Shown: positions 46,411 to 59,033, counted from the stretch's first letter. The stretch is 64,000 nt of DNA from Diplolepis rosae (GCA_030998225.1 JAPYXD010000737.1:2294001-2358000); one strand, 5' to 3'. Numbers and translations are program-made. Notes: generated by a model not told the origin, from the sequence alone.

Positions 46411-48396
46411 AGAAAGATTTCATAAAAATTGAAAATTCTTATTTAGAAAATCATAAAATTGTATACCCTGCGGCTATGTTTCGCGCGGTTTTCTTCCGTA
46501 TTCGTGTTAGTAAACCCAAAAATGCTGGTGAAAATATCGTGAATTTTTATCTAAAATTATTTGCTACTAGGTGCATTAATTTTAATTCAAATATTATAAT
46601 TTTCTTGTGAAATGAAGGGAATGGCATTGCATGGATAAATCGTAAACGTCAACAATCAGCTGGCCGGTTAATAATACACAGCTGACCCTGACGTTTGGTG
46701 TTGTGCTGGTATGAGTAGCCACAGACAAAGCGCGAATCTAATGTAAAATATTATTTGAATTGAATTAGAAACGAAATTTAGTTTAAAATAAAAATGAATA
46801 ATTAGTAAAGCGAGAATGCTTTGAATTAATTATGCAACATTTGTTCTTTTGAGCCAATCAAATATATTTAGTGAATTTTTCAAAACCGGGACGATTTAAA
46901 GACACAAAATAAGGTACTCTTTGTTTTTTTGCTCTATATATTGAGATGCAGGTTCTTACCCGGAACCTGACAGCTCTTTTTGTTAGCCCAACTAATTTTA
47001 CTAAACTAAAATACCTGAAACTAAACCACTTCTTTTATAATGTTGTTGAACGCCAGTCACTGAACCTAAAGTAACAAAGTCAAGCAAAATGATTCTGAAA
47101 CCCGAAACTAATAACACTAAATACAAGGCGGGATCAATAGAAGGTCACAACAGTTAGTGGGTAATAAATAAAAGAAACCAGAATTTAATTAAAACGAGAC
47201 TTGGCAGTACAAAATTACGCTCAAAACCGAGTTTTGTAGGGGGCAAGGGGAGGTCCGCCTGACTTTTGCAAAACCGAGGCGAAGCCGAGGTTTTTGCTGG
47301 TCGGGGCGGACATTAGAAACAAATTTAAAATAAAATGCAATCATATAATAACTGTAAAAAAAAAATTGAAAATCAAATTTTTTTTCTAAATTTACAAATA
47401 CCAGAGAAAATTTATTCTTAGAAAACAATATTAATATTGATTTTTCGTGTAATTGCATGAAGTCACATTAAATTAAATTAAACAAACGAATTATACGATG
47501 AATTTAGCGGCCACAAAAGTCGTTGTTTCTGGAGTGAAATGCGGCCGGGGGGCCGTACTTTCGGCTAGGAGATCAAGAAAAATGTATTTTTACAATGCTC
47601 GGAACTTTTCGAGACACCCGCGACACTATGGCGAATTTTTACTTAATTTACCACGTCACCACCTGAGAGAACGAAAATCTAATAAGGACTTAATTTAATA
47701 CCTACGCTTTTAATATCGCGAGAGAGAGTTAGGTCAATTATAAAAAGATACCAATACAAGAGAGAGCACTCGCGAACACAAAAGGGAAAGAGAGGCAAAG
47801 TGGTCTCGGTAGGTGTGATGGACGCCAAGGCGTTACTAGCAGTTATACGATGTCTGGTAGTTTCGGACCAATTGCCAAAAGAAAATTAGATAAAAACCAC
47901 TTACAGTACCAGTATAATATCGCCCAGTTCCGGGTCGTAATGTAACACGAATTCACCCTCCATGGCGGCGTTAAGAGTATTTCGATTCCTTCTTTTCTTT
48001 TGTCGGGTAAAACAAAGTCGGCACTTGCCGTTGGCAGTCGCAGGACGAAAGTGACGAAGAAAGTTGCGACGCCAGCGAAATTCACGACCTGCCGCACGAA
48101 TTAATCGCGTGACACAATCGCGGACCAACAAGCAGGTCACATTTCTACTGGGCGACTAGGCAAGTCGTGCTTAGTACGATAATTGCCCTCAGCAAACAAT
48201 TGTTTACAAACACGCGGTTCTCTCTTATACGACGAACAGCACGTGTAGTACATTGGCACTATATTAGAGAGTGTCCAATAATATGCCTTAACATAAATTT
48301 GGTATCTCAAATGTCGGAAATACTAGATATAAAGTCCTGGGGTCAGTGCGCCCCAGGCTGCTTCTTCCGGGTCACGTAATGGCAGCTGGTTGTCCT
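46411..48396. other. no recognised gene
   Basis: Mostly AT-rich. A short GC patch (47225-47310, with GAGGCGAAGCCGAGG) and a moderately GC-rich stretch at 47900-48130 give minus-strand frames of about 80 codons that I do not recognise. Confidence 0.35.
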
Positions 48397-48404
48397 GTGC
48401 GTCG

Positions 48405-51400
48405 CAGTGATCCCAGATCGTGGGAGCTGGCGGCCCCCACCACGCTCCCATGTGGGAGCACACACAATCAAGCGCGCCGTGTCGGTGTGTCCCCCACTTC
48501 CTCGCTTCGATTTCACGCTTTCGTTTGTTGAGCCAAGATCGAAAATTATGTTTCTGTCGACTTCGTGTCAAAGTGGCGCGAAGCAGACGACAAATTTAAA
48601 ATCACCAAATTTATCATTTAGGATATTACCTTTTTTTCTTTGATATTTCCAAAAACATTCACTTAAAATGAATATCTAAACATTTTATTTTAAATTTTAG
48701 GATGATATAAAGACTCAAAAGATGATTTTCTATTAAAATTCAAACTCAATAAATTTTCAAAGTTTCAAAACAAAATATCAATTTCAATATTTTTTAGCTG
48801 TGCAAATCAAATAGTCCAATTAGAAAATTATATAGAGAATATTATATATTAAGGAATGGTAAAATATGATATTGTACTTTAAAAAATAAAATATTAAATA
48901 CCTAAGTAATACATAAATTATATCTAATTATACACTCGAAATTATACAATAGAGTTTCTTCTTTGGTATGAGGCAACATTGAAAAAAATTTCATTCAAAT
49001 AAAATACTCAGAAAACTTTTTAAAATACGTCATATTATTCACATATGAATTTTATTATAAAACTGTGAATAAAAGGTTTCAGTATTCAAAAAACCAAAAT
49101 CACATCTAAATTTGCATACGAAATTACACTTTACGATTTCTCTTATATAAAATAAGAATATAAAATATTTATTTCAAATAAAATAGTTTTGAAAAAAAAT
49201 TTGTTGTACGTGAATCAACTATATCAATTAAAAAATTAAGTGGAAAATATTTTATTTAAAAAAAATAAGTAATAAGAAATTAAGGTTAAAAATCTACATT
49301 CCTAATTACATGGTGATAGTAGATGAAAATTCTATACGATGTTGTTGTTAATAATTGGCTTTAGGGTCCAGAAATGATAACTCAGGAAGTCACATACTTT
49401 CAAACATTCCAAATCTAATCGGAGTCCTCATCAGTGATCTTTATTTCTAATATTTTAAAACAGTGGATAAAATATTGCACATATGATCCCTATTTTGGAA
49501 TAAACTTAAAAATGTAAAATATCGTGAGAAAATTTACATAAAATTGTACAGAAAACATTGGTAAATTATCTAAAAACTTTCTTAGGAATAAAAATAAATT
49601 TCTAGCACATAACTCTGATATAAATCAACTAAAAAGTAGTATATATTTGTGTCTAAATGCTACCGATGATATAGATGTAAGTACATATAAATTATGTAGT
49701 ATAAAATTACAAAGCATTATTTATGAAAATTAGCTTAGAATTGCTAATACGAATTCTACACTGTTAGAATTTTCTACCGCAATTTCCCAGAACATGTGAG
49801 TGGAGTTTTATTCAGTTACAGCCTCGCAAAATTTAGACCGAATTTCTGGAAATTCTGTTACTTTTTAGTAAATTTATTAAAACAATTTTTTTTATTTAAC
49901 TTCAGTTCCAAAGTTCTGAATATTCTGTATATGTTTACCTGGAAATACTGATACTTGTAATAGGAATAATTTTACGTTTTGGTAACTGATAATGAAGATA
50001 GATAGACTTTCTAATGAAAAAAAGAAATGCTTTACACAAAGGCAAAATTTTCTAATTGATGCAGTTGATCAAATTTTGAAACCCAAAATATGTTTTAATT
50101 AATATATTGATTTAAGTCTTCAAATATTTATTGACTTTGAATTTTACAGAGAATTTTTCAAGAATTTCACATAATCTTAAAAATGTTTTCATTAGGCGAA
50201 TGTTTTTACAAATATCAATAAAATTCCATAGTCAATAAATGTTTAAAATTTCAAGTTGAGGTATTGATTGTAAATTCAGTAGCTTTGTTAGTTAACTATT
50301 TTAATCAGAAAATTCTTCATTTTCGTAGATTTTTCAATTTCTTAATTAAAAATTTATGCATAGGCCACAAAAACGTGAGGTGAAAATTTTGAATCTCCAG
50401 TTACAATTTCTAGGCAATACAAAATTTTAATTCGATTGTGTAGGGTCCTAGCTGTTTGATGAAATCGATTAAAAAAATTTTTAGAAGTACAGGGGTTTGA
50501 ACTCGCATTTGCTGCATATCAGCCAATTACCTTGATCATTCTAATACGATCGTTATTGAATGCTATTAATTTACGGACATTATATAATTAGGACGACATG
50601 TTTTTCCAAATTTCTGAAAAAAGATTATTTATACCTTGCATTCAAAGAAATATTTTTCAGATTTGGCAACAATCTTGCATACAATGTTATATATTATATA
50701 ATTAGAACTATTTTTTTTCGCTTTCATCTTATTGCATATTTTTGAAAAAATGGATCAGCACCTGATTACTGACAGGGCAAAACAGCTAGGGCTCTACCAC
50801 AATCGAATTAAATTTTCTGTTGCCTAGAAATTGTGGCTGATGATTCCAAATTTTCACCTCACGTTTTTTTGGCCTATGCATAAATTTTTAATTAAAAAGT
50901 TGAAAAAATCTACGAAAATGAAGAATTTACTGATTAAAATAGTTAACTTGATAACCTTAACTTGAAACTTTAAACATTTATTGACTACGGAATTTTATTG
51001 ATATCTGAAAAGCATTCGCCTAATATAAACATTTTTGAGATTATGTGAAATTCTTGGAAAATTCCAAGTAGAATTTTAAGTTAATAAATCTTTGAAGCTT
51101 TAAATTAATATATAAATTAAAACATGTTTCGGTTGTATAAATTTAATCAACTGCATCAATTAGAAAATTTTGCTTATGTGTTTGCTTTTTTTCATTGAAA
51201 AGTCTATGCATATTAGCCACTAAAACGTAAAATGAGAACATTTTTATCTACTATCACCATGTAATTAAGAAAGTAGATTTTTAACCTTAATTTCTTATTA
51301 CTTATTTTTTTTTAAATAAAATATTTTCCACTTAATTTTTTAATTGATATAGTTGATTCACGTACAACAAATTTTTTTTCAAAACTATTTTATTTGAAAT

Positions 51401-52167
51401 AAATATTTTATATTCTTATTTTATATAAGAGAAATCGTAAAGTGTAATTTCGTATGCAAATTTAGATGTGATTTTGGTTTTTTGAATACTGAAACCTTTT
51501 ATTCACAGTTTTATAATAAAATTCATATGTGAATATTATGTCGTATTTTAAAAAGTTTTCTGAGTATTTTATTTGAATGAAATTTTTTTCAATGTTGCCT
51601 CATACCAAAGAAGAAACTCTATTGTATAATTTCGAGTGTATAATTAGATATAATTTATGTATTACTTAGGTATTTTAATATTTTATTTTTTAAACTACAA
51701 TATCATATTTTACCATTCCTTAATATATAATATTCTCTATATAATTTTCTAATTGGACTATTTGATTTGCACAGCTAAAAAATATTGAAATTGATATTTT
51801 GTTTTGAAACTTTGAAAATTTATTGAGTTTGAATTTTAATAGAAAATCATCTTTTGAGTCTTTATATCATCCTAAAATTTAAAATAAAATGTTTAGATAT
51901 TCATTTTAAGTGAATGTTTTTGGAAATATCAAAGAAAAAAAGGTAATATCCTAAATGATAAATTTGGTGATTTTAAATTTGTCGTCTGCTTCGCGCCACT
52001 TTGACACGAAGTCGACAGAAACATAATTTTCGATCTTGGCTCAACAGACGAAAGCGTGAAATCGAAGCGAGGAAGTGGGGGACACACCGACACGGCGCGC
52101 TTGATTGTGTGTGCTCCCACATGGGAGCGTGGTGGGGGCCGCCAGCTCCCACGATCTGGGATCACTG
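48405..52167. mobile_element. 3.76-kb palindromic foldback element, 8-bp TSD
   Basis: Begins CAGTGATCCCAGATC and ends with its exact reverse complement; GTGCGTCG flanks it on both sides (48397-48404, 52168-52175), an 8-bp target duplication as left by hAT (or P) transposases. The outer ~190 bp of each end are GC-rich; the rest of the arms is AT-rich and nearly complementary out to about 49320 and again 50000-50460 against 50775-51245. About 0.68 kb (49320-50000) exists only in the left arm. Loop about 50460-50775. No transposase seen. Confidence 0.85.
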
Positions 52168-52330
52168 GTGCGTCGCTCCCTAGCGATCGATGGCGGCGAT
52201 AATCGAAGCATCGATGTATCTATGTTCGTAAGTCGTCATGGTCGCCAGTGTTTACTTCTGCTCGAAACCGGATACCTCTCTTCTCCAACGCCGCTGTACT
52301 CTAGTGCCGTTGTCCTCGTGTTGTGCATGG

Positions 52331-52480
52331 AATAGACGGGACAGGAAGTGTAAGTGCGGGTAGTGCGTGATAAGTGTTACGAGTGCTCTCGGGTAGCGAC
52401 GAAGTGCGGTCTCTCGTCACACGACTTTTTCCCCGGGACATAACCCCACCTCTCATACCGGTGAGTCTACATCAGCCCCC
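52331..52480. repeat. 150-bp dispersed repeat, copy 1
   Basis: ACGGGACAGGAAGTGTAAGT to ACCGGTGAGTCTACAT. Nearly identical to 55105-55250 in direct orientation; each ends in a splice-donor-like GGTGAGT or GGTAAGT. Confidence 0.7.
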
Positions 52481-53249
52481 TACATCTTAGCCAGAATGCA
52501 CGTAATCCGCGAAACGAAAATGTCACAAGAATTGACCGTGGCCGCTAGGGGCGCTGATTGTTTATGAGGCCTGAATTCATTTTAATGCATGGGAAAAATG
52601 CATAAACATTAAATTTTTGGGGATAAAAACTACTTGATCATATTTTTTTTTACAACACATTAAATTAGAAAGTTTTAAATATTATTTAAAGCAATTTTTA
52701 CTGATATACAGGGTAATATGCTTAAAATTTGGGCGAAAATTGTCTTTGTAATTCTGGCTGGAAATTGAAATCAAAGTTCTGTTATCTTCGTTTTAACATT
52801 AATATTTACATTGTGATTATTAAATAAAAATACAATATTTATTTATATTATCAATATTACTGATATTATATCAGTCTTACATATTATAATAGAAAAATTG
52901 GCTATTGGAATTCCATCAAATTGAATTATAATACGGGTATTAATTATATCATCTTGATTTTGTTAGAAAAATTACATTTTATTATAGGACATTTTGTATT
53001 TTATATTTTAAAACTTCTCAGTAATTGAAAAACTTACATTTTTATGAACAAAACTTTCACATTAGGAATGAACGTACATTTGAAAAAGTAACAAATATAA
53101 AGAATTTATAAAATTCCTTTATAAGTATTTGAAAACACTAAGAACAAAGATGTTTGTAATAAATAATAATAAACATAATATACTATATTTCATAATAATA
53201 TAATGGATATTTAGATCTCATATGCACATAATTTATTATGTGTATTTTA
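52481..53249. other. AT-rich sequence, no recognised gene
   Basis: Nothing recognised before the hAT-type MITE. Confidence 0.3.
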
Positions 53250-53257
53250 TCTATAAT

Positions 53258-54049
53258 TAGGGATGGGCGATCTCGATTCGATTCTACGGAGATCGATCTT
53301 TTTTACTCGATTAATCGGTTGAATTGATATTTTTTTTTTCGGTCTTTACGAACGATTTTCCTTTCTTTTTTTCCTGTTTCCTATTTCTATGAACTGTTTT
53401 TTAGTTTAAAAGTGAGATCAAGGGGTCGACCACGAGAATATCCTTAATGTGATATACAAAGTATATTAATATTATAAGCTTTATAATAATACTTCATATT
53501 TATGCCAGAAATTTTATCATAAATAATACTTTAAGTGATATGCAAAGTTCAAAGTATATTAATATTATAAACTTTATAGTAATACTTCATATTTATGCCA
53601 GAAATTTTATCATAAATAATACTTTAAGTGATACGCAAAGTTCAAAGTATATTAATATTATAAACTTTATAGTAATACTTCATATTTATGTCAGAAACTT
53701 TATCACTAATAATACGCATTGCTTTAGAAATTGTGCAATTTAAAAAAATAAAAAACGTTCCTGATTTGCAAATATAGTGTGTTTTTTAAGCCTAATTTCC
53801 TTTTTTATTAATATAAACACTTTTTTATTTTGATAATTTAAATTCACAAAATATGCAAGTGACAATTATATCTCCAATTGTTATAAAACATTTTAAAAAA
53901 AGGTTATTTTACAGAAATTTATCATTTTCAGAATAAGGTATCGATTTTTGAAGATCGATTCAAAAATCAATCTTTTTAACCGATTAATCGATCAAATTGA
54001 ATCAATAATTTCAGAATCAATTCTTTTTTTTGAAGATCGCCCACCCCTA
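53258..54049. mobile_element. hAT-type MITE, 8-bp TSD
   Basis: 792 bp between TAGGGATGGGCGATC and GATCGCCCACCCCTA (inverted ends with one mismatch), flanked by TCTATAAT at 53250-53257 and 54050-54057, an exact 8-bp duplication. Sub-terminal regions are rich in GATCGATT and CGATTAATCG. No coding. Confidence 0.88.
53451..53716. repeat. 93-bp tandem array inside the hAT-type MITE
   Basis: Three units starting at 53451 (shortened), 53537 and 53630, each with AAAGTATATTAATATTATAA and ACTTCATATTTATG. Confidence 0.85.
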
Positions 54050-54444
54050 TCTATAATACCTTAAGTTCAGTCAGTCAGCTTTGTTGATTTTTTTATTCAA
54101 AGAATTTTAAATTTAGTATAGATTAAATTTTAATAAGTTAAAGGCGCTCATGATAAATAAACCACAAAACAATGCACTTTTTCAGAGCATTACGTGTAGC
54201 CTGTTTTGCAACCTACAGCAACAAATTTCCGCTTTTTCACATAAATTTTTATATCACCGACTGTTAAAACCATTCCAATTTACCTAAAAAGCACACAAAA
54301 GCACTTCAGACACCAATTTTTCACAAAAAACGTTAAATTTCAATGTTCTATAATGCTAATCTGTATAAGGTCGGCCTCATGAACAGCCAGCGCCACGGTG
54401 GCCAACGGTCAACATCTGTGACATTTTCAACTCCAGAGATTCCG

Positions 54445-54500
54445 GGGGCTGGTCTACATGAATATCTTTTCAAGTGAAGGGTAAAATTTAACACGTCACA
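54445..54500. repeat. short repeat matching 55240-55290
   Basis: GGTCTACATGAATATCTTTT followed by AAGTGAAGGGTAAAATTTAA and CACGTCAC; the same string ends the 55-kb repeat. Confidence 0.6.
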
Positions 54501-55104
54501 TCTCCCCCCACCTTAACCGGGGACTACAGGTTGCGTAAGCTTCTGCTGGCAAGTCTAAAATAACATGGACGACCCGAAAACAAACAAAAAAAACAACTCC
54601 CGGGACGCACTTCGCCTCTCCAACCTGAGCACTCGGAAACAAAGCATAAGCAAAAAATTTTTTTTTAAAACCAACACAAACAAAAAGCACAAAATGCAAA
54701 GAAAAATAAGCAAAAGCGTAGGTCGGGAGCCATACGCGTTTCGACCCAACCAAAATCATAGGCCTAAGAAATCATATTAGTGCAGCACATGCTAAAATCA
54801 TAATACGCCAAAATCATGATAAGCCAAAGTCATAACAAAACTGCATGGGCGAAATCAAAAGAAAAATGCAGAGCGCTTAAATAATCGGGTATACTTTACC
54901 TAAAGATACCGGTGATTCTGCTCGGAAGTCTTCATCTCCAACTTACAAGCCTAAACATTTTCCTAACTTACTTTCCTAGTTAGAGCCAGCTTCCGGATCG
55001 TGTGTTTGAAATCTTAAGTTTGTCTGCTTCATATCCTTATTTCTAAATTTCTCTAAACTCTAATGAATCTTAAATTTAAAACTTAAACTCCAGATCTCTA
55101 CCGG
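54501..55104. other. no recognised gene
   Basis: Begins with CTCCCCCCACCTTAACC, reminiscent of an LTR-element leader. Open frames at 54496-54780 look like composition artefacts. Confidence 0.3.
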
Positions 55105-55290
55105 AACAGACGGGACAGGAAACGTAAGTGCGGGCAGTGCGTGATAAGTGTTACGAGTGCTCTCGGGTGGCGACGAAGTGCGGTCTGTCGTCACACGACT
55201 TTTTCCCCGGGACATAACCCCACCTGCCATACAGGTAAGTCTACATGAATATCTTTTTAAGTGACGGGTAAAATTTACCACGTCACAATA
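55105..55290. repeat. 150-bp dispersed repeat, copy 2, plus 54.4-kb tail
   Basis: Same order as 52331-52480 (GTGCGTGATAAGTGTTACGA, TTTTTCCCCGGGACATAACC), then continues into the 54445-54500 sequence. It joins two repeat modules that occur separately elsewhere. Confidence 0.7.
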
Positions 55291-55353
55291 TATATACTTA
55301 TTTTGTCCTTTTATATTTTTTTATACTGATCTATTTTTAGATATATTGTTAAA

Positions 55354-55640
55354 ATGGACAATTCTAGTAAAGCATCTAGGAAAACGTTAAAATAACCTCA
55401 GTCCATGATGGCTAGTGGTTTTAACATGGACGAATTTTTGAAAAATACAACCCAAGTATCAGCTACAAATTATCACAGTTCTGAAGAAAAAAATGTAGCG
55501 CTTGACTTATCGTGAAACGCAGATAATGTAACATGCGAAACATTAGACAACAAATCGTGTTGCTTGTCTTTGCATGTAGGAGGAATAATTAGTCCAGGCG
55601 ATTTAGTGAAAAGCGCGATGTTTCCTTGGAGCGGCTGAAA
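55354..55640 (+). pseudogene. decayed coding stretch, unrecognised
   Basis: From ATG 55354 one frame with stops reads MDNSSKASRKTLK, SMMASGFNMDEFLKNTTQVS and SLHVGGIISPGDLVKSAMFP. Protein-like, possibly a transposon N-terminus; I do not recognise it. Confidence 0.3.
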
Positions 55641-55719
55641 AATTGAGTTTAGGCGTCAAAAAATAAGTGAAACAACATATCTTTTCCCGTGGTGTCAAAT
55701 CGATGGACATCATTGTTTA

Positions 55720-56590
55720 AATTGCGGTTATTTATAATTTTTTAACAAAATTTCACGTTTTTTGCTTATATCTTTGATTCTTTTCATTTTATCGGAAAAT
55801 AGTCGGATAACTTTTTTTCCTCATAAAAAACCCTACAAAACTAGATGCCGACCGTAAAAAAATATTAATTAGGTTAAAAGTTATGAATAAAAGTAGATAA
55901 TGTTTATGACGTTTGAATAAACAATCATTCAAAGGCTTTGTTTACTCATATCGCGCTGTTCAACAATGTCCGAATACTTCTTATTATTGGCATTTATGTG
56001 TGTTAAACCTGGAGTCGGGAAGTTTGTTAGTTTATGACTTACGGCCTTATAAACAAATTAATAAACAATTAACCTATACAAACCTGAGAAGTAGATATAG
56101 TGATGCTGATTCTTTTATCAATAGATTTCACTATTTTACATTGAAAATCATCATTGCTTGGAAAAAAATATTCAATTTTGCAACTAAGGGAAATTTGTTT
56201 ATAAATTTCTTAGTTGCAAAATGCATTTCTCCAAATAGTCCACTTAATTTTCATAACTTTTTATTCCGCAAATCAAAGTGTATGAAAAGAGCTTTCATTT
56301 AAAAAAAAAAGTTCAAGGTTCATTGAAAAACAATGGAGATAGAGTGCGATGAAATTTTTGCTCAATTGTTCAACAAATTCTGACAATGAAAGCCCGGCGC
56401 CTAAAAGATCAAAATTAATTTTAAAAATGTCATTGTACAGTCATTAACGAAAAGATTTGTAGGCATGATAAAATGTCTGCATGAATAAAATTATATTAAA
56501 TATATTATTAATTAGTAAAAAATATAAGCTTGTAAAATATATGACTTTTAAGACATATATTTATATACGATAGGAGTAGAAATGTAAATA
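55720..56590. other. AT-rich sequence with a hairpin
   Basis: A 129-codon frame (55913-56302) spans it, but I see no domain and do not call a gene. A strong hairpin lies at 56175-56222. Confidence 0.3.
56175..56222. repeat. perfect-stem hairpin
   Basis: ATTTTGCAACTAAG and CTTAGTTGCAAAAT, followed inward by AAATTT pairs; loop TGTTTAT. Confidence 0.75.
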
Positions 56591-56599
56591 TACGTGTAA

Positions 56600-57182
56600 T
56601 AATATATTATGTCCCTAGGCGCATAATGAGGGTTATTACGCGACGAGTGATAATGCTCGCAGGAGATCGAAGCCAAGGCGTAGTTGAGGCTTAGGTGAGA
56701 CGAAGCCAAGACAAAGCCGAGACGAAGCCGAGGCGCGATCAGTCCTGCGAGCATTTTAGGCGAGTCTCGTAACTACCCGAATTGTGTGCATTGGCACATA
56801 TTCTATTTTATGTGACTTCGGCGCATATACGAGTTGTTATGCGTACACTCGAATCCAATCGGAAAAGGTCGAAATTGCCGTGATTATCGACCATCTCACT
56901 TGACATTTCGCGAATACTTCCGGCCATTTTGATTTTCTCGATCTTATGTAGTAGTAGCGTATTGTAATAGAGCATGCACGGTTCAAATTTACAAGGCTTT
57001 GTCAGTACGGTGCCAACGCTGTATGAAGAAGAAAAATAACAAGAAGATTACGCTCTGCTGTATGGTTATAGACACATGCGCAGTTCAATTTTTACATTAC
57101 ATTCCTCTGTATCGTAATACACAACATTACGCTACTCTCAACTGTAGTGTAAAACCGAGTTTACGCGCCGGAGGCACATAAG
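56600..57182 (-). mobile_element. 0.6-kb dispersed repeat, copy 2 (inverted)
   Basis: On the minus strand this follows copy 1 (4512-5118) end to end: TTATGTGCCTCCGGCGCG at its start, CAGCGTTGGCACCGTACTG in the middle, and CCTCATTATGCGCCTAGG at its end. Divergence is visible but the length is kept. Confidence 0.7.
56808..56927 (-). other. conserved micro-ORF in the 0.6-kb repeat, copy 2
   Basis: 39 codons, MAGSIREMSSEM ... RLDSSVRITTRICAEVT, matching the start, LDSSVRI block and stop of the copy at 4770-4886. Confidence 0.3.
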
Positions 57183-57672
57183 AAATAAATTTTCTTGCTT
57201 GTAAAATCCTTTTTTATTTTTTCACATCAAAACATCGAATAAAACTGCAACAGATTTCAGTTGATAAATTACACGTATTTCACTGCTCAACTAGCAAAAT
57301 TATTGAATTTTCAACAGTAGAAATGAATTCGTCTCATTGCGAGGTATGAGATAAAAAAAAAAAAATCATTACTTTATCACAAATAGTTCCCGAGAAAAGT
57401 GCGACTGAAGCTGCGCCGTCGACTTTGAACGATCGAATCAATATTTTTTCAGAGTTCACCCAGCCCCTCCCCACCTTGCCTCCGTGCGTCAGCAATCGAA
57501 AATCCGCCGCTCCACTGATTTTGATGAATTTTATTCAGTGAATATTTCCACGGGAATTTGTTGTTTATAGTTTATAAAAGTACTTAATCTACGAATTATC
57601 GACATATTTTTTTTTTTCGCTAGTCGTTAAATTTGTTGAACAATTGAGCGTAAGGGATTCTGCGCGTTGATC
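57183..57672. other. no recognised gene
   Basis: AT-rich with a GC-richer patch near 57400-57520; nothing recognised. Confidence 0.3.
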
Positions 57673-59033
57673 AGCATTGACATACGCAATGCGTTCAATA
57701 CCGCGAGATGGAACATCTGCATCGAGGCGATGGTGCGGAAAAAGGTTCCAGACTACCTGTTGCGAATGATAGATGACTATCTGAGCTACAGGTGGGTGAT
57801 ATACGAGGGCGACAAATAATCTCTGAAGGAAGAGATGACATGTGGCGCCCCTCAAGGGTGGCGGGTGGGTCCACTCGTTTGGAACGTCATGTACGACGAT
57901 TTCCTGCGCATGGACCTCCCTGCTGGAACGAGCATCATCGGCTTCGCGGACGACGCACTTGTCGTGTGCGCTGCTGACAACGTCGGAATTCCGGAGCTGA
58001 GGATCAATGATATTCTGTGGCGGGAAAAGCGTTAGTGAGATAGCAGAGGCCTGAAAATGGCCCCTGAGAAGACCGAGGCTTTGCTGGTCACAGACAGGAG
58101 ATCCTTCCAATATCCGAAGATCGCTCTCGTGGAACATGAAATCGAGTGGAAAAAGAGCATTAAGTACCTGGAAGTGCAGTTGGATCGAAGGCTTAGCTTC
58201 GGTGAACACCTGCAGATCGCGACTGCCAAAGCCATCCAATGTGGGGCCGCCCTGACTCGGCTCATGCCCAACATTGGTGGACCCAGGTAAGCTAAGAGAA
58301 AGCTGGTGGCGAGCGTGGTAAATTCGATGCTGCTTTAAGCAGCTCCGATCTGGACAAGTGCCCTTAACAACCATGCTATCCTGAAGAAGCTGTTCTCGTC
58401 ACAGAGAGGTGTGGTGATGAGAACTGTCTCAGCAGACCGGACTGTGTCGACGAGTGCTGTGCTGGTCCTGGCGAGCATCCCGCCAATTGACTTATTGGCG
58501 GAGGAAAGGAAAGAGACCTTTCAGCTCCGTAAGGAGCTCACCTGCTTAACCAATCTGCAGGAAATCGCTCGCGAGAAGGAGGCCATCCGCAAGGATGGAA
58601 GGCGCAGACTCGTCGAGAAATGGCAGACGAGATGGCATGGTGACCAAGCCCGGAGATGGACACACCGTCTAATCCTGGAGCTCACCACCTGGCTGGACAG
58701 AAAGCACGGTCAAGTCGGCTTTTACCTGGCGCAAGCGCTTACAGGCCATGGCTGCTTTAATGCGTACCTGAAGCGCTTCAAGAAAAGAGAAAGGAGTCGT
58801 GTAGCTACTGCGGATCCCTTGTGAACAATGCAAAGCACACACTCTTTGTCTGTGCCAGGTGGGGCGCTGAAAGGGAGGCTGTCGGTCGGGCCACTGCCAC
58901 CCCTGACACGATGGTCTCTCTCATGCTCCAGTCTGAACAAAAATGGATACTTATCGAGTCATTCGTCACCCTGGTGATGATGACGAGGGAGCTCGATGGG
59001 CGTGCAGAGCGCGGCAACAACGGGGGCCAGTAG
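57673..59033 (+). pseudogene. R1-type non-LTR retrotransposon ORF2, copy 2
   Basis: Starts abruptly at the same point as the internal join in copy 1 ([20 protein letters not shown]). RT blocks [20 protein letters not shown] and GFADDALVV are present. It has the same broken junction after WREKR and the same [11 protein letters not shown] restart as the 31-kb copy. Extra stops lie at 57817 and 58288. Unlike copy 1 it keeps the 3' part: LRKELTCLTNLQEIAREKEA, then, after a frame change at about 58810, a zinc knuckle of the form CSYCGS...NNAKHTLFVC, ending at 59033. This C-terminal CCHC box is standard for R1-clade ORF2. Confidence 0.85.

Noticed and set aside
48323..48643. Open frames of 60-82 codons repeated at 51929-52183
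   Set aside because: They lie in the GC-rich ends of the foldback element and recur only because the ends are inverted repeats; no domain.
50480..50545. tRNA-like stretch in the loop of the 3.76-kb foldback
   Set aside because: The T-loop-like GTTCAAACC is present, but the arms around it do not pair.
55913..56302. 129-codon open frame
   Set aside because: No domain, AT-rich composition, spans a hairpin; insufficient support for a gene.
57589..58374. 261-codon minus-strand frame
   Set aside because: Antisense shadow of R1 copy 2; the plus strand carries CGAPQG and FADD.
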